64,000 bases of DNA, from NCBI GenBank assembly GCA_015501055.1, contig JADNYV010000034.1:1-64000 (forward strand). The letters run 5' to 3'. Position 1 is the first letter of the stretch; each line of letters starts with the position of its first letter. Positions 32,407 through 45,038 of this stretch are shown here, in pieces. The notes below the pieces were generated by a model. That model worked only from the letters and a program-made list of their open reading frames with translations. It was not told where the DNA came from and made no database searches. The position numbers and the translations under genes are program-made. This DNA comes from Mucidula mucida (Eukaryota; Basidiomycota; Agaricomycetes; Agaricales; Physalacriaceae).

Positions 32407-34447
32407 CGGGGCGTACGTCGGCAGGACTCCTTGGATTTATTGGATTGGGGGTAGGTTTTTTGGAGGAGAAAGCTGAAATGGCCCCGGGGTGGTAGAAAGA
32501 ACAAAAAAGACACCAGTGCAAGCCTGCTGCAATGCCAATGCGGTAGATTAGAACCAGGAAACTGATTGCAGCAGAGTGTAGTAGTAGTAGGAAAACGCCT
32601 AGGAGACCAGTGGCAGGAGCGCTGCCAGTGGGCAGTGGTCAATTGATGTAAAACGTCATGGGAAGGGGGGGAGGCTTAGTATGGAAGAATATTCTCACAC
32701 GCCTCCATTCTCGGTTTTCTCCGGCTCGTTCTGTCACTTGTGACTGTAGGCTTCTTTGGAACAACCTCGCGTCAAATAGATATCGGAACACAATGCTCTG
32801 GATGGGCTCCCGCAGTCATTTTTCTCTGTAGAAGGACACCGCCCGCGAGATCCATTGTTCGACCCTTCGACATGGCTATTGTGTGAAGCTCCCCCCCATA
32901 TGGCGGTCAATAGCTTGCAGATACTCCGACTCGTGACTATTGAAGGTCTCCGTCTGCGACCAGTATGATTTTAGTTCATCCCGCCAGTGATATTCATTTA
33001 GCATCAGACTCGTATTCAAGGTTGTCCTTGCCGCCTGATTCTTCGTCCTGCACTTAAGCATGCTCAAGTTCTATCTCAAGCTTCTACTAATACCGGGCCG
33101 CGTACGGCTGTACGGGAAACCGACGGTACTCATTCGTCCAGGACATCTACTTGGCGCGCGCCTACTGCAGCTCTTTGAGCCTACCCGATTAGGTCTTCGT
33201 AAAGGTTAGCGTTGGGCACGCAAAATTGAAGTACCGCTGATTCTACTAGTGCTTCTCAAAGGGCCATCTTTCAGGTTGAAAGCGCGATAAATGTTATTGA
33301 GTCCGAGGGTGCACAATTGAGATGATGGCTCAGTGATGGCCCGGGATCTACAACGACACCCAACGTCAATATGTCGTCAGCCCTGTGGATGCGTTCCAGT
33401 AGGTACTTGTGCCCTTGCTTACACTGGTTCATGAAAGCACGAACCTCCATCCTGTAAGTGCGCAGTGCATTACTTTCTCTTCAATTCAAGTTCCAAAGAT
33501 CTATAGAACTTTGAAGCCCTAGGCCTAATTCGTCGAACAATGATATAACGGCGCCAGTGTGCTGGATTTACACATGGAATATCGAAATCGCTTAAAGAGC
33601 GGACTTTAGAAAGTCAAGTCGCGCGCCTTTCATGAGAACGCCGTGTGGTGTCTACCGCGTGTCAACCTCGAGCTTGGACAAATATATGTCTACACATCAA
33701 GGCTAGGTCCCTTCTGACGAGCGTTCTATCCCAGTCCCTGAAATCACTGCACCATATGTCAATCAACTTCCACAAGACAAATTCGTAAAATAGTAATGAC
33801 CCTCGAACTCGAACTCAAACCTTCCATTTCTGGAGAATGGGTGTTGGTGGTCCGGCTGGATCTTTCTTTGCTGACGCAGGCCCCCTCGCTGTCAGTGACT
33901 CCATTACACTAGTGCGCCACATTCTGAATTCATCTACGAGCTTGGCGACATTAGGAGGAGGCACACACAAACAACAGATTCCGCACGAGGTAAGCGGCTG
34001 CCGGCGGTAAGTTTAACTATTAGATCGAGCTGACTTTTTCACGGCAAGTGACCGATTCGTCATCCTTTTCCTAGTCCTGATCTTTGTGAGACACGGGCTC
34101 GTTGTTCTTTCTTTCACCGCTCATACAGTACTGATGGTCCTTACTTTCTTCTCAGTACCTCTGGGGCCAAATTCACGCGAGCTATTGTGAACGCACAAGA
34201 ACGACCCCAATAACTCTCGTAATAGCCTTGATCAACAAACGAACGCCTCCTGCCCTGACCGATCATGATCGACTGACTATCTTGAAATCTCGAGATTTTC
34301 CAAAGAGGTCAAGGACCTCAGGCTATTTGGCCGGCTTATTTTGCCGAATCGAAATCTCCGTGGACATCGAGGTTCCTCGAGAGCCTTTATATTTAATTGT
34401 CCATTGTTTTCCGGCACTCTTTCTTTCTTTCTCTTGCCATCCCACAA
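32407..34447. other. Long intergenic stretch
   Basis: I find no supported gene, tRNA or repeat in 2 kb. Short open frames on the minus strand near 32876-33067 have no family resemblance. The last few hundred bases are the probable promoter of the HMG-box gene, with a CT-rich stretch at 34400-34440. Confidence 0.45.
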
Positions 34448-35758
34448 ATGTCTTCCCCTAGTACACCTGCGCCTTTGGGTTGGATTCCCCAACATGAGGG
34501 CGGAGACGAGGTGGGCCCCAGTCAGCACTTCACCTTCCCGGTCGACAACTCGGCGGAGACTGGGCCTAATTCACTCACGTCCTTCTCCTCTACATTCCAC
34601 GTCGAGGAGCCAGACTCTGACGAAGAACCCCAACTGGATCATATCCCACGGCCGCCCAACTCCTTCATGCTCTACCGCAAACAAGTATGCAAGGATTTCG
34701 CCAGAGTAGGGCCTAGGAAACGTCGCACAGGACTCCCGCCTGCAGTTCCAGGGCACATCTCGAAACGCGCGGGGATTATGTGGAAGGCTCTACCGGCGGA
34801 GGAGAGGAAGGTCTGGGACGATTTGGCGGTGTGGCATAAGGAGGAACATGCGCGGAAGTATCCGGGGTATGTGTATAAGCCAGTGCGGAGGTCGGCGTTT
34901 GCACGACGCTCGAGGTCGCGACATCCCCTTGCCGGGCGTAGTACGGCTGCTTCGTCATCCCAGGCGACTTTGACGAGTACCCCGCGGTCGTCGACCGGCA
35001 CTCCGGTGCCGGATTCACCGATTAGTGTTTCTTCTTCAACTTCCATTCGCTCGCCCGATATCGCGCAGACGCCTTTGAGAAGGGCACTCCATCGCAGATC
35101 ACTCTCCGTTCCCAACAGTTTCCCAAATCACCATCATCTCCCTCCTGCTATAGTCGATGAGGAACCTCTCCAGTTTTCAGAGCGAACGCTGCGACGCCGG
35201 TCGCGGTCTATCACTGTGATGAACGGCGATGGGAGGTCTTATTTTTCCGGTTATCCGTCTACTAGTGATTTCATGAATTTCGAGGTGAGCCCTTTTTTGA
35301 GTAGTAATAGTTTTCTCACTCTCGACTGAGCGTTATTATTTTAGGAAGCATTCATCAATTATCCAGAAGAGCCGTCAGCTCTGTATAACGAGTCGTCCAG
35401 CTGCGCCACTCCCGGTGTTGTGCCATACCACGCCGCGTCGCCGCTTGCGACTGTGGCATCCAACCTTTCTGTGGGGACATCTAGTCTTGCCGGTTGGAAT
35501 GGCGAATCGATGCTTGCCCCTCGTCCACAGGCGTATACCCCGCAAATTGCCGAAACGTTCTACGATCAAGCGTTCCTTCCAAATCCAGTATGGAATTCAC
35601 AGCAGTATGGGGTGGAGTTTTATGGAAGTATGGAGGCGCTGGATGTGAACGCGCTTCTTCAGTACGATATTGGGCTGAATGAGCAGGCCGTGAATCCACC
35701 ACCGAGTTATCTCCCGTTTGGATTATACCCTCAGGACCACGAGGCTCACAGTGCTTGA
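34448..35758 (+). CDS. HMG-box (MATA_HMG type) transcription factor
   Basis: Two exons (34448-35284 and 35345-35758) give 416 residues. The HMG box spans about residues 73-155: IPRPPNSFMLYRKQ opens it, then ISKRAGIMWKALPAEERKVW and HKEEHARKYPGYVYKP close it. About 17 residues of basic/Pro sequence (near RVGPRKRRTGLPP) are inserted between helices 1 and 2 compared with typical fungal boxes. Downstream is Arg/Ser-rich, then an acidic/aromatic C-terminus that could activate transcription. Such proteins bend DNA in the nucleus and regulate mating or fruiting genes. It is not near other mating-type genes here, so a mating-type role should not be assumed. Confidence 0.85.
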
Positions 35759-36067
35759 GCTATGCTTCAGATTATTTATTTATCATGCCACATCCCGAGA
35801 ACTTCCATCATTGTAGATTTTATGCTGCTCCCTACTCATCCATCTGTGTTTGTATCGTGTACTTTTCAGTTATATTGTAAAACATACAGTCCCCTTTCGA
35901 ACGATCGTTGACATCTAGGTATCTAATGGATTATGGTGTACAATGTAAGTAAGACTTGTTGGACTGGGCGCACGTCGACGCCACAACATCAGCTTTCACA
36001 CTAGACCCGATCCCCTGTTCCACAGTCAAGGGAACGATGAGGAACCGTGAATGTCCTCCTCCTCCGA

Positions 36068-37184
36068 TCACGCACCAATGGGCACAACCAGTCCATCTGA
36101 TTGTAAGGAATTGTGTGTTGCGTCTCGGAAAGCACCATTCAACGACAGCTCTTCTCCGCCACCATAGAACGGAATGCTTTTGCCCATCGTGTTCCTCCGA
36201 CTTAACCCCGGCACTCTCGCCAACACATTCTGCTCAACGTCATAATTTGACGACGCTGACACTCCCGCCTTTCGCGCCCTCTCCCCGCGCTCAGCCTTCT
36301 CCCTGACCTTATCGGAAAAAAGAATTTGCTGAGCCCGTTCCTTGACAATCTTTTCCCGCTCCTTCCGCTTTCTGGGTATCGATAGATTTTTCATCGTCCG
36401 ATACGGATAAGGCTTCCCCAGGGCCTTGTACGCAAAGTACGCGTTCCAGTCCATCCTCTTCCACCTTTCAGAGGCCTCCGCCTCTGTGACGCACCCGAGC
36501 TCGATGAGACGGTGCAGGGTTTTCCCGGATAGAGGTGTTACGCGCGGGTCTTCGCGCATGCGGATTTCGTACTCGGCAAGCGCCAGATGTTGGTCGAAGA
36601 TCTCGGGGATGGGGGGATGGGTGCGGGCGGTGGCGTAGTCGCGCACTGTGATTTCGGGGGATTTAGGGTTGGACATGGACATGGGGGCGTCTGGGTGGTA
36701 ATCTAGTTGGCTGTCCGAGTCGGTGGCGAGCGTGGAGGAGGCCCGACTTGATCCGCTAGATTGCGACGCGTCCGAGCGGAGTGAAATCATAGTCTGTGAC
36801 GATCATAATATACATCATGATGACGATCATTTTCGGATGATTGGCGAAGAAGACTTACTGGTTGCATAGGGGAAGGTGGTGGTGGCGGTGGTCTGCTCTG
36901 AACCTCGTCGGGTTTGATATCCAGTATCCTGATATCCTAGGGGGGTTGTATAGGCATCAATATAACCACACGATAGAAGTTAAGGGATTCCGACGTACAT
37001 CAGAGGAGGACTTGACCTGCACGTGTATCCCAGGCATGTTTGTGGTGCTGAATTTCGAAACCCCTGATATGCCATGGATGGTGTTGTTGCTCGTCCGCGA
37101 GTGGTGATTAGGGTGGAGAAGGCCGGAGACAGCGGTGGTGATGGAGACCCTCATCGCGAGTACAGAGTCTGTACGACGGCCCAT
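36068..37184 (-). CDS. Conserved-looking basidiomycete protein, unrecognised
   Basis: Three exons (36999-37184, 36859-36936, 36068-36793) join in frame to 329 residues. The second exon is Pro-rich (VQSRPPPPPSP). The third has a Ser-rich start and then a helical region: EIFDQHLALAEYEIRMRED, LSGKTLHRLIELGCV, RWKRMDWNAYFAYKALGKP. A basic stretch (PRKRKEREKIVKER) may be a nuclear signal. I do not recognise the family. It is convergent with the HMG-box gene, 309 bp apart. An alternative start is the ATG at the beginning of exon 3. Confidence 0.65.
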
Positions 37185-38743
37185 TTTTGACTGGAGGTCG
37201 GGTCGAAGAGAGTATGAGAAATGCGGGAAAAGGGAGTTAAAAGAAGGATTGATGAAAGATAGGCGGCGTTTAAGTACACCAAGTTGTCAACCGCCGCTTT
37301 ACGCCGCACTTGTCCCGTAGCGGAGGTATGATTTTGTTGGATGACACTTCCGAGGGAGAGAGAATAGGTCGGACTCTGAGTAGGGTTAGCGCTGCTTTAT
37401 ATACATCACGATATGGTATGCGTTTGTCCCGGTGCGGACAATGCCTCCGATACAATCTGCCACATCAACGTGTGGGTATAGAAGCTGCTGAATTGCGATT
37501 CACGCTGCTTTAGGAGCAATCGGAAAGACGGAAGCAACCAGCCAAGTGCTTCACGCACGCGTTTCAGGAAGTTTCAACATCTGTGAGAGCTGGAATGTCC
37601 CGGTGTGCAAGCGGATCCGGAGTTTGAGATACGTACTGGAGGTTATCTTATCAAAATAGGCTTTTCATGGACGCCCATCCTGAAATCCATGCGACATTCG
37701 TACAACTGGAAATGTGATTCATGAGCTTCGATGCGTAGGTTGGAAACGAACCCCACGCGCCTCGTCTGTTTCGCAAATATCTGACCGCTCGATGCTGTGC
37801 TTTAAATTTCTCACTTCAAAGCTAACAGCAATAGAGTTGCGGTAAAGCGTGGGAGAGAGCAGCCACACCAAGGTTACGGTGAAGGCAGTGTGAATCCTCG
37901 ACTACCCGTTGTCTTCCAGCGCGTGCAATACAAAGTACTAGTCACTTTTTCGGGACCCTGCCAGTGAGCCTTGCGCAGATTTCTATGCTTGAACCGGCGA
38001 TACACCGCGAGAGTCGCCGACAAACTGGCGACGAAAAACGAAAAGTAGGTTGCCACACCGAAAGATTCCACGCGGATGAGAGGGACTACACGGGGTTTGC
38101 GAAAGTCAGAAAGAAGACGTGACGATTGAAAGCTCACTTAGAGAGATGTCTTGGCATCATCATCACAGATTGGGTAGCAGGAGGGATCTGTGGGAGCATT
38201 CAATTCAAGGAGATAGCTTACGCGGATAAAACAGACTAACATAGTCGGATCTATCGCTACCCGGAAATTGAATGATCATTGTTTTAGCACGCAGTATTGA
38301 AGAAAGGAGAGCCGACAGCATCGGTCATTCTGTCTGTTTGCTCGCCCTTGACTGAGAACAAGAGTCGGTCTCCGATATTGGCCCGTATGAATTGCCGTGA
38401 GAAGACAAGGGAATGAGTGTGCGCAAGGTTTTCACAAAGAACAGCCTCAGATACAGGCTGATACAGGAGCAGATGTGCATAAGGTCACATCAAGTTAGTT
38501 GAGTTGGCAGCAAGCGTGATTCGCTTCCTAAGCATGCGAATGCGTTATCTATCCGCCATGATTGAAGTCGAGGTTTAGATAGCGCCACAGCCAAGCAAGA
38601 AATGGTTGTAGAATTGCAAAGATATAGCTCTGGATTCAAGAAGACGTGGTTGTAGCTGGTGAAGCGAGGTCGGCCGATCCCGAGCCCCTGTTTCGGTTGG
38701 GACGCGTGTTCCCAATGTGGTTGCTAGTCTGACTCTCACTACG
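37185..38743. other. Intergenic
   Basis: No supported gene. Short frames on both strands (for example 37874-38137 minus) lack family resemblance. Confidence 0.45.
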
Positions 38744-40683
38744 ATGAGGGCGTTCAATCTCCTGTTACTTTCTCTGCCGTTCGTCGCCGCCCTGCCCAGC
38801 GACGGCGGCCACGACGAGCAGGTCCTCTTGAGCAGCATCGGCGATGTGTTTAACGACCCCAAGCAGGCCATATTGGACAGCAAGCACAACATGCAGAAGT
38901 GGATACACGATGGAAAGGAGTTCATCAAGCAGAACAATCTGCTCTGTGCGTATACCCATTTGTACATGGCCGCGCGGCGCTCATAATGATTTACAACAGA
39001 CGAACTCGTTTCGCACCCCTCGTTTGACGAGCATCAGCTTCGATTAACCGAACCAGACCTTTGTGACCCATCGGTCAAGCAGTACTCGGGATATCTCGAT
39101 ATCGCCGAGGACAAACACCTCTTCTTCTGGTCAGTTGATTCGTTCATTTCGTCGTATCTCTCCTCAATGTCTTGGCCAGGTTCTTTGAAGCACGCAATTC
39201 TCCCAAGGAAGCGCCGCTTGTTCTTTGGTTGAACGGCGGTCCGGGTTGTAGCTCGACCACGGGACTCCTCTTTGAGCTTGGACCGTGTAGAGTTGGCAAG
39301 GACGGTAGCAACACGACGTACAACAAACACAGTTGGAACACCCATGCCAACATCATCTTCCTCGACCAGCCTGTCAACGTTGGTTACTCTTATGCGGACG
39401 GCGACACCAACGTTAACACCAGCCCCGTGGCTGGAAAAGACGTCTACGCTTTCCTCGAGCTCTTCCTGAACCGCTTCCCAGAATACTCCGAACTTCCTTT
39501 CCATATTGCCGCGGAGAGTTATGGAGGAACGTACGCGCCGAACATTGCCAACGTCGTGTACAAGGCCAACAAGGACCTTGCCTTGGCTCCCACACCCAAG
39601 CCCAAGGTCAAGAAGATCAACTTGACCTCCGTTATCCTCGCCAATGGTCTCACGGATCCATACGTGCAGTTTGGCTCCGTGGCAGATTATGTCTGTGATG
39701 GTCCATTCCCCGTTTACAGTGACCCCGATGGTCTTGAGTGTACCAACTTGCGCTCGAAGATTCCAACTTGCCAGAGGCTCATCAACTCCTGCTACAAGTT
39801 TTCGTCCAAACTGACTTGTGTTCCCGCTATCCTCTACTGCAACTCGCAGATTTTCGGTCCCCTCATGCGTCAGCATTCTACAATCCATCTTGCAATTCGT
39901 TTACTCACAATACCAACAGAAACTGGTCTTAATCCGTACGACGTGAGACGAACCTGTGACAAGTCGAAGGATGGCGACCTCTGCTATAAGCAAATGGAGT
40001 GGATCGACACCTGGATGAACCAACCGAAGCACAAATCTGCTCTTGGTGTCAACCCCGACCTCAAGTTCGAGTCTTGCAACATGCAAGTCAACCAGGCCTT
40101 TGCCATGCAAGGCGATGGAATGCATAACAGTGCTATCCTCCTTCCTGACCTCATTAACGATGGCGTCAAACTCTTGGTATATGCGGGCAACGCTGGTGAG
40201 TCTTTCTGCTTTTGCATCGCTCAGCCATTGAATGCTTGTTCCAAACAGATATGATGTGTAACTACATGGTCTGCTCATTTCCCACTCTTTGACCTACCAA
40301 TGCTGATGTTCTCGTATAGGGCAACGAACGATGGGTAGAGGCTCTCGATACCCAATTCACCGAAGAATTCCTGTCCGCCACTCCAGATCCGTGGATAATC
40401 GTAGAAACCGGAGAGAAGGCGGGTACTGTGCGTAGCGCTGGTGGCGCTGGTTTCACGGCGGGTAATGTTACGTTTGTCAACGTGCACGACGCTGGGTGAG
40501 TGACCTTCTCCGCGCCCGATTTTCGCATCCAATTCAATGCACGTCTACCTAGCCATATGGTACCCTATGATCAGCCGGAAGCTGCACTAGTAAGTCTCTA
40601 TAGTTCTCGACTCGAGGACTAGGTCTGAATTCGCTGTGTAGGATCTCATTACCCGATGGATTATGGATATCCCTCTCTCGTAA
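38744..40683 (+). CDS. Serine carboxypeptidase (family S10, carboxypeptidase Y type)
   Basis: Eight exons (38744-38945, 39000-39129, 39180-39856, 39920-40195, 40249-40268, 40320-40495, 40553-40589, 40642-40683) give 519 residues. A signal peptide (MRAFNLLLLSLPFVAA) and a propeptide with KHNMQKWI come first. The oxyanion motif is LWLNGGPGCSS. The catalytic Ser is about residue 224 in ESYGG, Asp about 429 in GNADMMCN (split by an intron) and His about 495 in HDAGHMVPYDQP. The enzyme releases C-terminal residues at acid pH in the vacuole or outside the cell. Exon 5 is only 20 nt. All catalytic residues are present. Confidence 0.93.
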
Positions 40684-41236
40684 TTACCAACGGAACACCA
40701 ACGAACGCATTGTAATCTTTTTTGTAACATAACTTGACGTCTCGCGCATTATTCACGGCTCACGACAGACCCATAATCAATATTCACATTGTCATTTCGG
40801 ATTTCTGCTCGGCTGCTCAGTTCGCCGCACAGTCAACAGTCAAGACGGCGTTGGAATGGCCGCGAATCTCGCGTTGGGCGGTAACAGCGGGTTCGTAGAC
40901 ATTTACGTGTTACTCTTACCGTCTTGCCGCAGATGGAGTTCACTCGTTTGCAAGTGTCTAGAACGGTAACCTCGAAGCTTCCTAAACGGTCGCCTTCCTG
41001 TCTGGCAGCCTTTGAGAGTGATGCCTCTGGAAGCCAGAATTCATATAATCCACGTGGAAGTGGCGCATTTTGGGGGTCATGCACAGGATCCGAGCACTGC
41101 AAGAATCTCCGTGACGCGCTTTGAAAGAATGTCATTACGTCTGAAACCGAGTCTGATGACATACACCACAGCTTCTGCGGCGTTTTCATTCCGTAGGTCG
41201 AACTAACTTCGGATGTGCTGATCTCGGATTGTAGAG
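40684..41236. other. Intergenic
   Basis: Nothing recognised; the right edge is the promoter of the cerato-platanin gene. Confidence 0.5.
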
Positions 41237-41244
41237 TATAAAAG
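41237..41244 (+). promoter_or_regulatory. TATA box of the cerato-platanin gene
   Basis: TATAAAAG lies 132 bp before the start codon, followed by a CT-rich leader. This is the usual layout of a highly expressed fungal secreted-protein gene. Confidence 0.65.
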
Positions 41245-41368
41245 CGGGTCCAGCTCTGCGAAGAACCTCAGCATTTTGCCCACCGCATTTTCAAGCATCT
41301 TCGTTCTCACACTTTCAGTTCGCTTTCATCCTCACCTCTTTTTTGACGAACACCCTTTTATCATCATC

Positions 41369-41797
41369 ATGAAGTTCACGTCCGCCGCCGCTCTCGCCCT
41401 CCTCCCCGCCTACACACTCGCCATCTCTTTGGGCTACGACAACAACTATGGCGTTGGGAGCAACTCCCTCGGCACTGTCGCGTGCTCAGACGGCCCCAAT
41501 GGTCTTCAGACCCGCGGGTTCACTACCTTTGACTCTCTACCTACCTTCCCCCACATTGTCTCCACCTCTGATGTGGAGGGCTGGAACTCGGCGCAATGCG
41601 GGCGGTGCTACGAGCTCACGTACACCAACGCTCAGGGACAGGCGTCGAGCATCGTCGTGACCGCCGTTGATCATGCCGTGTCGGGCTTTTTCACGTCGTT
41701 GGCGGCGCTGGACGAGTTGACGAATGGGAATGGAGTAGCCTTTGGGACTGTGGATGTTGTTGCGAACGTTGTTGATGCTGGGCTTTGCGGGCTATAA
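41369..41797 (+). CDS. Cerato-platanin family secreted protein
   Basis: A single exon of 142 residues. The signal peptide (MKFTSAAALALLPAYTLA) is followed by the family pattern: ISLGYDNNYG, LGTVACSDG, a conserved GF block, WNSAQCGRCYEL and the C-terminal VDAGLCGL. The four cysteines expected for two disulfides are present. These small double-psi beta-barrel proteins are wall-associated, loosen or bind polysaccharides and can act as elicitors of plant responses. Length is normal for the family. The TATA box at 41237 supports the start. Confidence 0.95.
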   Translation: MKFTSAAALALLPAYTLAISLGYDNNYGVGSNSLGTVACSDGPNGLQTRGFTTFDSLPTFPHIVSTSDVEGWNSAQCGRCYELTYTNAQGQASSIVVTAVDHAVSGFFTSLAALDELTNGNGVAFGTVDVVANVVDAGLCGL

Positions 41798-42007
41798 TCA
41801 TGTCATGGTCAATGGACGTTATGCCACACGTTATGATTTTTGGACTTTTTGCACATGGACTACAGACTCGGCACATATTTGATACTTACTTGCATTCGTT
41901 ACATACCTTGCTTTTCAAGTTTTGTGTCTTGCTTGAATTGAGATTGGGCTTTTTGGTGTTTGGTGTTTGAAGCCAGCTGAGCGGGTTGACACGTGCATCA
42001 GCTGAGG

Positions 42008-42823
42008 ATGTCAGCGCACCACCATCACGACTTTGTAGACGCGAACAAAGGACATTTTGATGAGCATGCCGCGTCCTACGACAGAGCGTCTGCTAGAGAA
42101 CTCGCTAGAAGGTCTCAAAGAAGAAACAAACAGAGGACCCAACAACTGATCCATTATCAGAGTTGGCAACGCCATAATGGATGCGTACGACTTTGACGAC
42201 GAGGAAACGACCGTGTTGGATTTCGCATGTGGCACAGGTAGACTTTTGCATAGCGAAAAAAGATGTTATAACCCAGCGCAGGTCTGTTATCGCGGGAGCT
42301 CGCGCCGGAATGTAAACGGATTCTCGGTGTGGATATTAGCGCCGGGATGGTGGCGCAGTTCAATGCACGCGTCGACAACCAGGGGATTCCAGCAGAGGAA
42401 ATGCACGCTCTTTGTATAGATCTCAAAGGGGAAAACGAAAATGAGCTTGGAGGTGAAACGTTCGACGTGGCTGTGGTAAGTTATCTTCTTCCAATGCTTT
42501 CCAGGGAAATGTGCTTAGACTAGGATGGCAAGTCCTCGATGGCGTATCATCATTTGGTTTCTCCTGAAGACACGACGAAGATTCTTGTACGGCATCTAAA
42601 GCCCGGCGGATGGCTAATCGTCGCCGATGTGCGCACGAAGGAGGGCGCGGCGCTGGACAAGTATGCGGATGTTGTCGTACACACGGAGGGCTTCAAGGAG
42701 GAGAGAATGCGAGAGATGTTTGGAGCGGCTGGACTGACGTCTTTTTCGTTTAGCGTCGTTACCTCTGCCAAGATGGATGGCGTAGACGTTGATGTATTCC
42801 TTGCGACGGGCATCAAGACATGA
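42008..42823 (+). CDS. SAM-dependent methyltransferase (class I)
   Basis: Four exons (42008-42111, 42161-42237, 42282-42475, 42533-42823) give 221 residues. The start MSAHHHHDFVDANKGHFDEHA leads to motif I, VLDFACGTG, across an exon junction. Motif II is the acidic residue in LGVDISAGMV, and a post-II acidic site lies in LCIDL. FDVAV and MAYHHL precede LKPGGWLIVADV, and the C-terminal part has GLTSFSFSVV. This is the Methyltransf_11/UbiE-like plan. The substrate cannot be told. The third intron has two acceptors that both keep frame (ending 42523 or 42532). Confidence 0.85.
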
Positions 42824-43549
42824 AGAACCGGTGACTGCTTGATATGTCGCGCCTTGTTCTCTTTGGGTCAAGTCAAGGTTCTGACGGATAACGACCGGGT
42901 ATACCCTGCATGCATTGTTCCTACAGGTGCGCTTGTGACTAGTAGCTACCATGCTACTTCGCCGCTGTTTTGCTATCGACGACAGCAACAACCTGTTCGC
43001 ACGACGCAAGGTACCTGTGCAAATTCTCCTGCTTGTCTTTCCAGCCCTCTTGTTCAGGAACATCAGAGAATCCATCATGAATCATCAACTCGCTGCTTCT
43101 GCCCCTGTCAGCGGCTGATTCTCTTTCTTCAACTTACTTTGCCTTGTTGTTTGTGGCGTATCTCTTGGCTATATCCTAGCTCCTATTATCTCTCTTTGCG
43201 CGGCATATCTCAACCCGATGATACCATTCTTATTTTTCTTCCAGTTAAGGCTGGTGATAACACTGGTAGATGGTCCTCGATCTTGCTCTCGGGCTTCTCG
43301 TATTTTGTCATTTCCTCTCTATCATCGGACACATCTTCATCCAATGAACATCATCGAAGTCAGTTGCCACAGGGATAAGAGAACTCCATACACACCAAGT
43401 ACAAGGAAACTGCCTATTTGGGTACAAAGAACGCCAATTCCGACCCTGCAAGCATGTTGATAAAGCCGCGCAGACATTGTGGAATGGAGCACATCTGGTT
43501 TCCCTACTCCCTCCCTCCTTCTGCACGCGTCTTTCGTTGTTTGTCCGTC
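42824..43549. other. Intergenic or decayed coding DNA
   Basis: Hydrophobic open frames occur here (for example near 43130-43270), but none matches a family, so I call no gene. Confidence 0.35.
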
Positions 43550-45038
43550 ATGCAGCTTCCACAACCTTTCCCGACGATGTTTGCCGGTGCGTACACAACG
43601 CAGATGTATCGAGATCTAGCTGACGCTAGCAGGCGCTGCCGTTTCGCTCGCGTTGTTCGGAATTGTTATCATCCAGGTGCGTGTACTGCAATTCATCCGG
43701 CGCTATTCGGTACTGATATCTCTTGTCAGACGTGGAACTACTTCAACAACTTCCCCAAGTTCGTTGACGATGTCATTCGTTTCAAGACACCGATTGACGA
43801 TTCATTTCTGCAGAGACAACATACGACTAAAGGCGTTCGTGGCTATAATGTTCACTCTTGACCTTGCGTCAACGATATTCTTGACGATGTGGTTCGTGGT
43901 TGCTTCTTGTTTCTGAGGTCGTTTGTTCACGATGGCTATAGGCTGTACCGTGTTTTCGTTGTGCGCTGGGCGGACGCATCTATCCTGGAGGTCTTACACT
44001 GGAGTGCGTCTTTTCGCCTCATCTTTAACGAGCTCCGCTGATTGTACAATGTAGCCTTGTTCATGGGTGAGATCTTTGTTCATCGATTTCCTCGATTTAT
44101 CCTAATCGCGTTATTGAACCCCCAGACCCGATACTCCTGGTACGCTCTACCGTATCTATGTCATCCGCTTTCTCACTGTAGGATCAGGGCATCATCGCGT
44201 CCTTCGTTCATATCTTCTTCGCCCTCCGCATCAACGTCCTTCTCGGCAAATGGTGGATACCAGCAGTCATTGCAGTCCTTGCTCTTACCACTCTTTGTGC
44301 GTTCGAACCGATATTCGTCTCTTCACACCAGTCTGATAGTTCTTCCCTTGCAGGTGGCGGTGTGGCATCGGGCGTTATGGCTCGGCACATCAATTCCTTC
44401 GACCGACTTCATGAAATCCGACCATACCTTGCTGTCTGGTTGTGGCCCGCTGCTGCTGCGGATATCATCATTGCGTTGTCGATGTCATACTACCTTTATC
44501 AACACAAGGAGAGGATTAACAGCACGGAGCAATGGATGGATAGGGCTACTGGTGGTATGTACACTTATCATCATTCGATCTGCGGACCATTTCTTATCCA
44601 TACACTCTTAGTACTCGTGCAGAACGGCTCTGTAACCGCGCTCCTGGCTGTGATCAATGCGATCTTGTTTGTTTCTTCTGTATGACATCTCTTCTATCCT
44701 TGACGCCTAAGCTCTAATTAACAATATAGAACGTGCCCTACCACCTTGCCATCTCCTTCATCATGCCTAAACTCTACGCCAACATGACACTGTCCTCTTT
44801 GCACTCGCGAAAAGTCATTGTGCGACCAGAGGTCATCGCCGTGCCTTCTGCCGGAGGTGTTTACACGACGAGCACATATGGCAACCGAGGACAGAACGCA
44901 CCAGGCGTGTTTGTGAATGTCGAGACCACAGAGACAAGAGATTACAATCTGAAGGACGAATGGGATGCCGCTGGGAGTACACACGGGGCAGAGTCGGAGA
45001 AGTCGCATACCCCTCCGCCTTCGAACAGGAGAGGATAA
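43550..45038 (+). CDS. DUF6534-type seven-helix membrane protein
   Basis: The first exon MQLPQPFPTMFAG splices into AAVSLALFGIVIIQ (TM1). Then come TWNYFNNFP, LASTIFLTMWFVV (TM3 region), IIASFVHIFFALRINVLLG with WWIPAVIAVLALTTL, YLAVWLWPAAAADIIIALS, the cytoplasmic loop YYLYQHKERI, and NGSVTALLAVINAIL before IMPKLYANMTLSSLHSRK. This is the order of DUF6534 proteins, GPCR-like membrane proteins expanded in Agaricomycetes with unknown ligands. The C-terminal tail is soluble and Thr/Ser-rich. I could not fix the splice near 43790-43830 or the part from 43890 to 44120, so a small defect is possible. Confidence 0.72.

Noticed and set aside
42061..42180. Apparent frameshift in the methyltransferase N-terminal region
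   Set aside because: A 49-nt GT-AG intron (42112-42160) joins LARR to VGNAIMDAY in frame.
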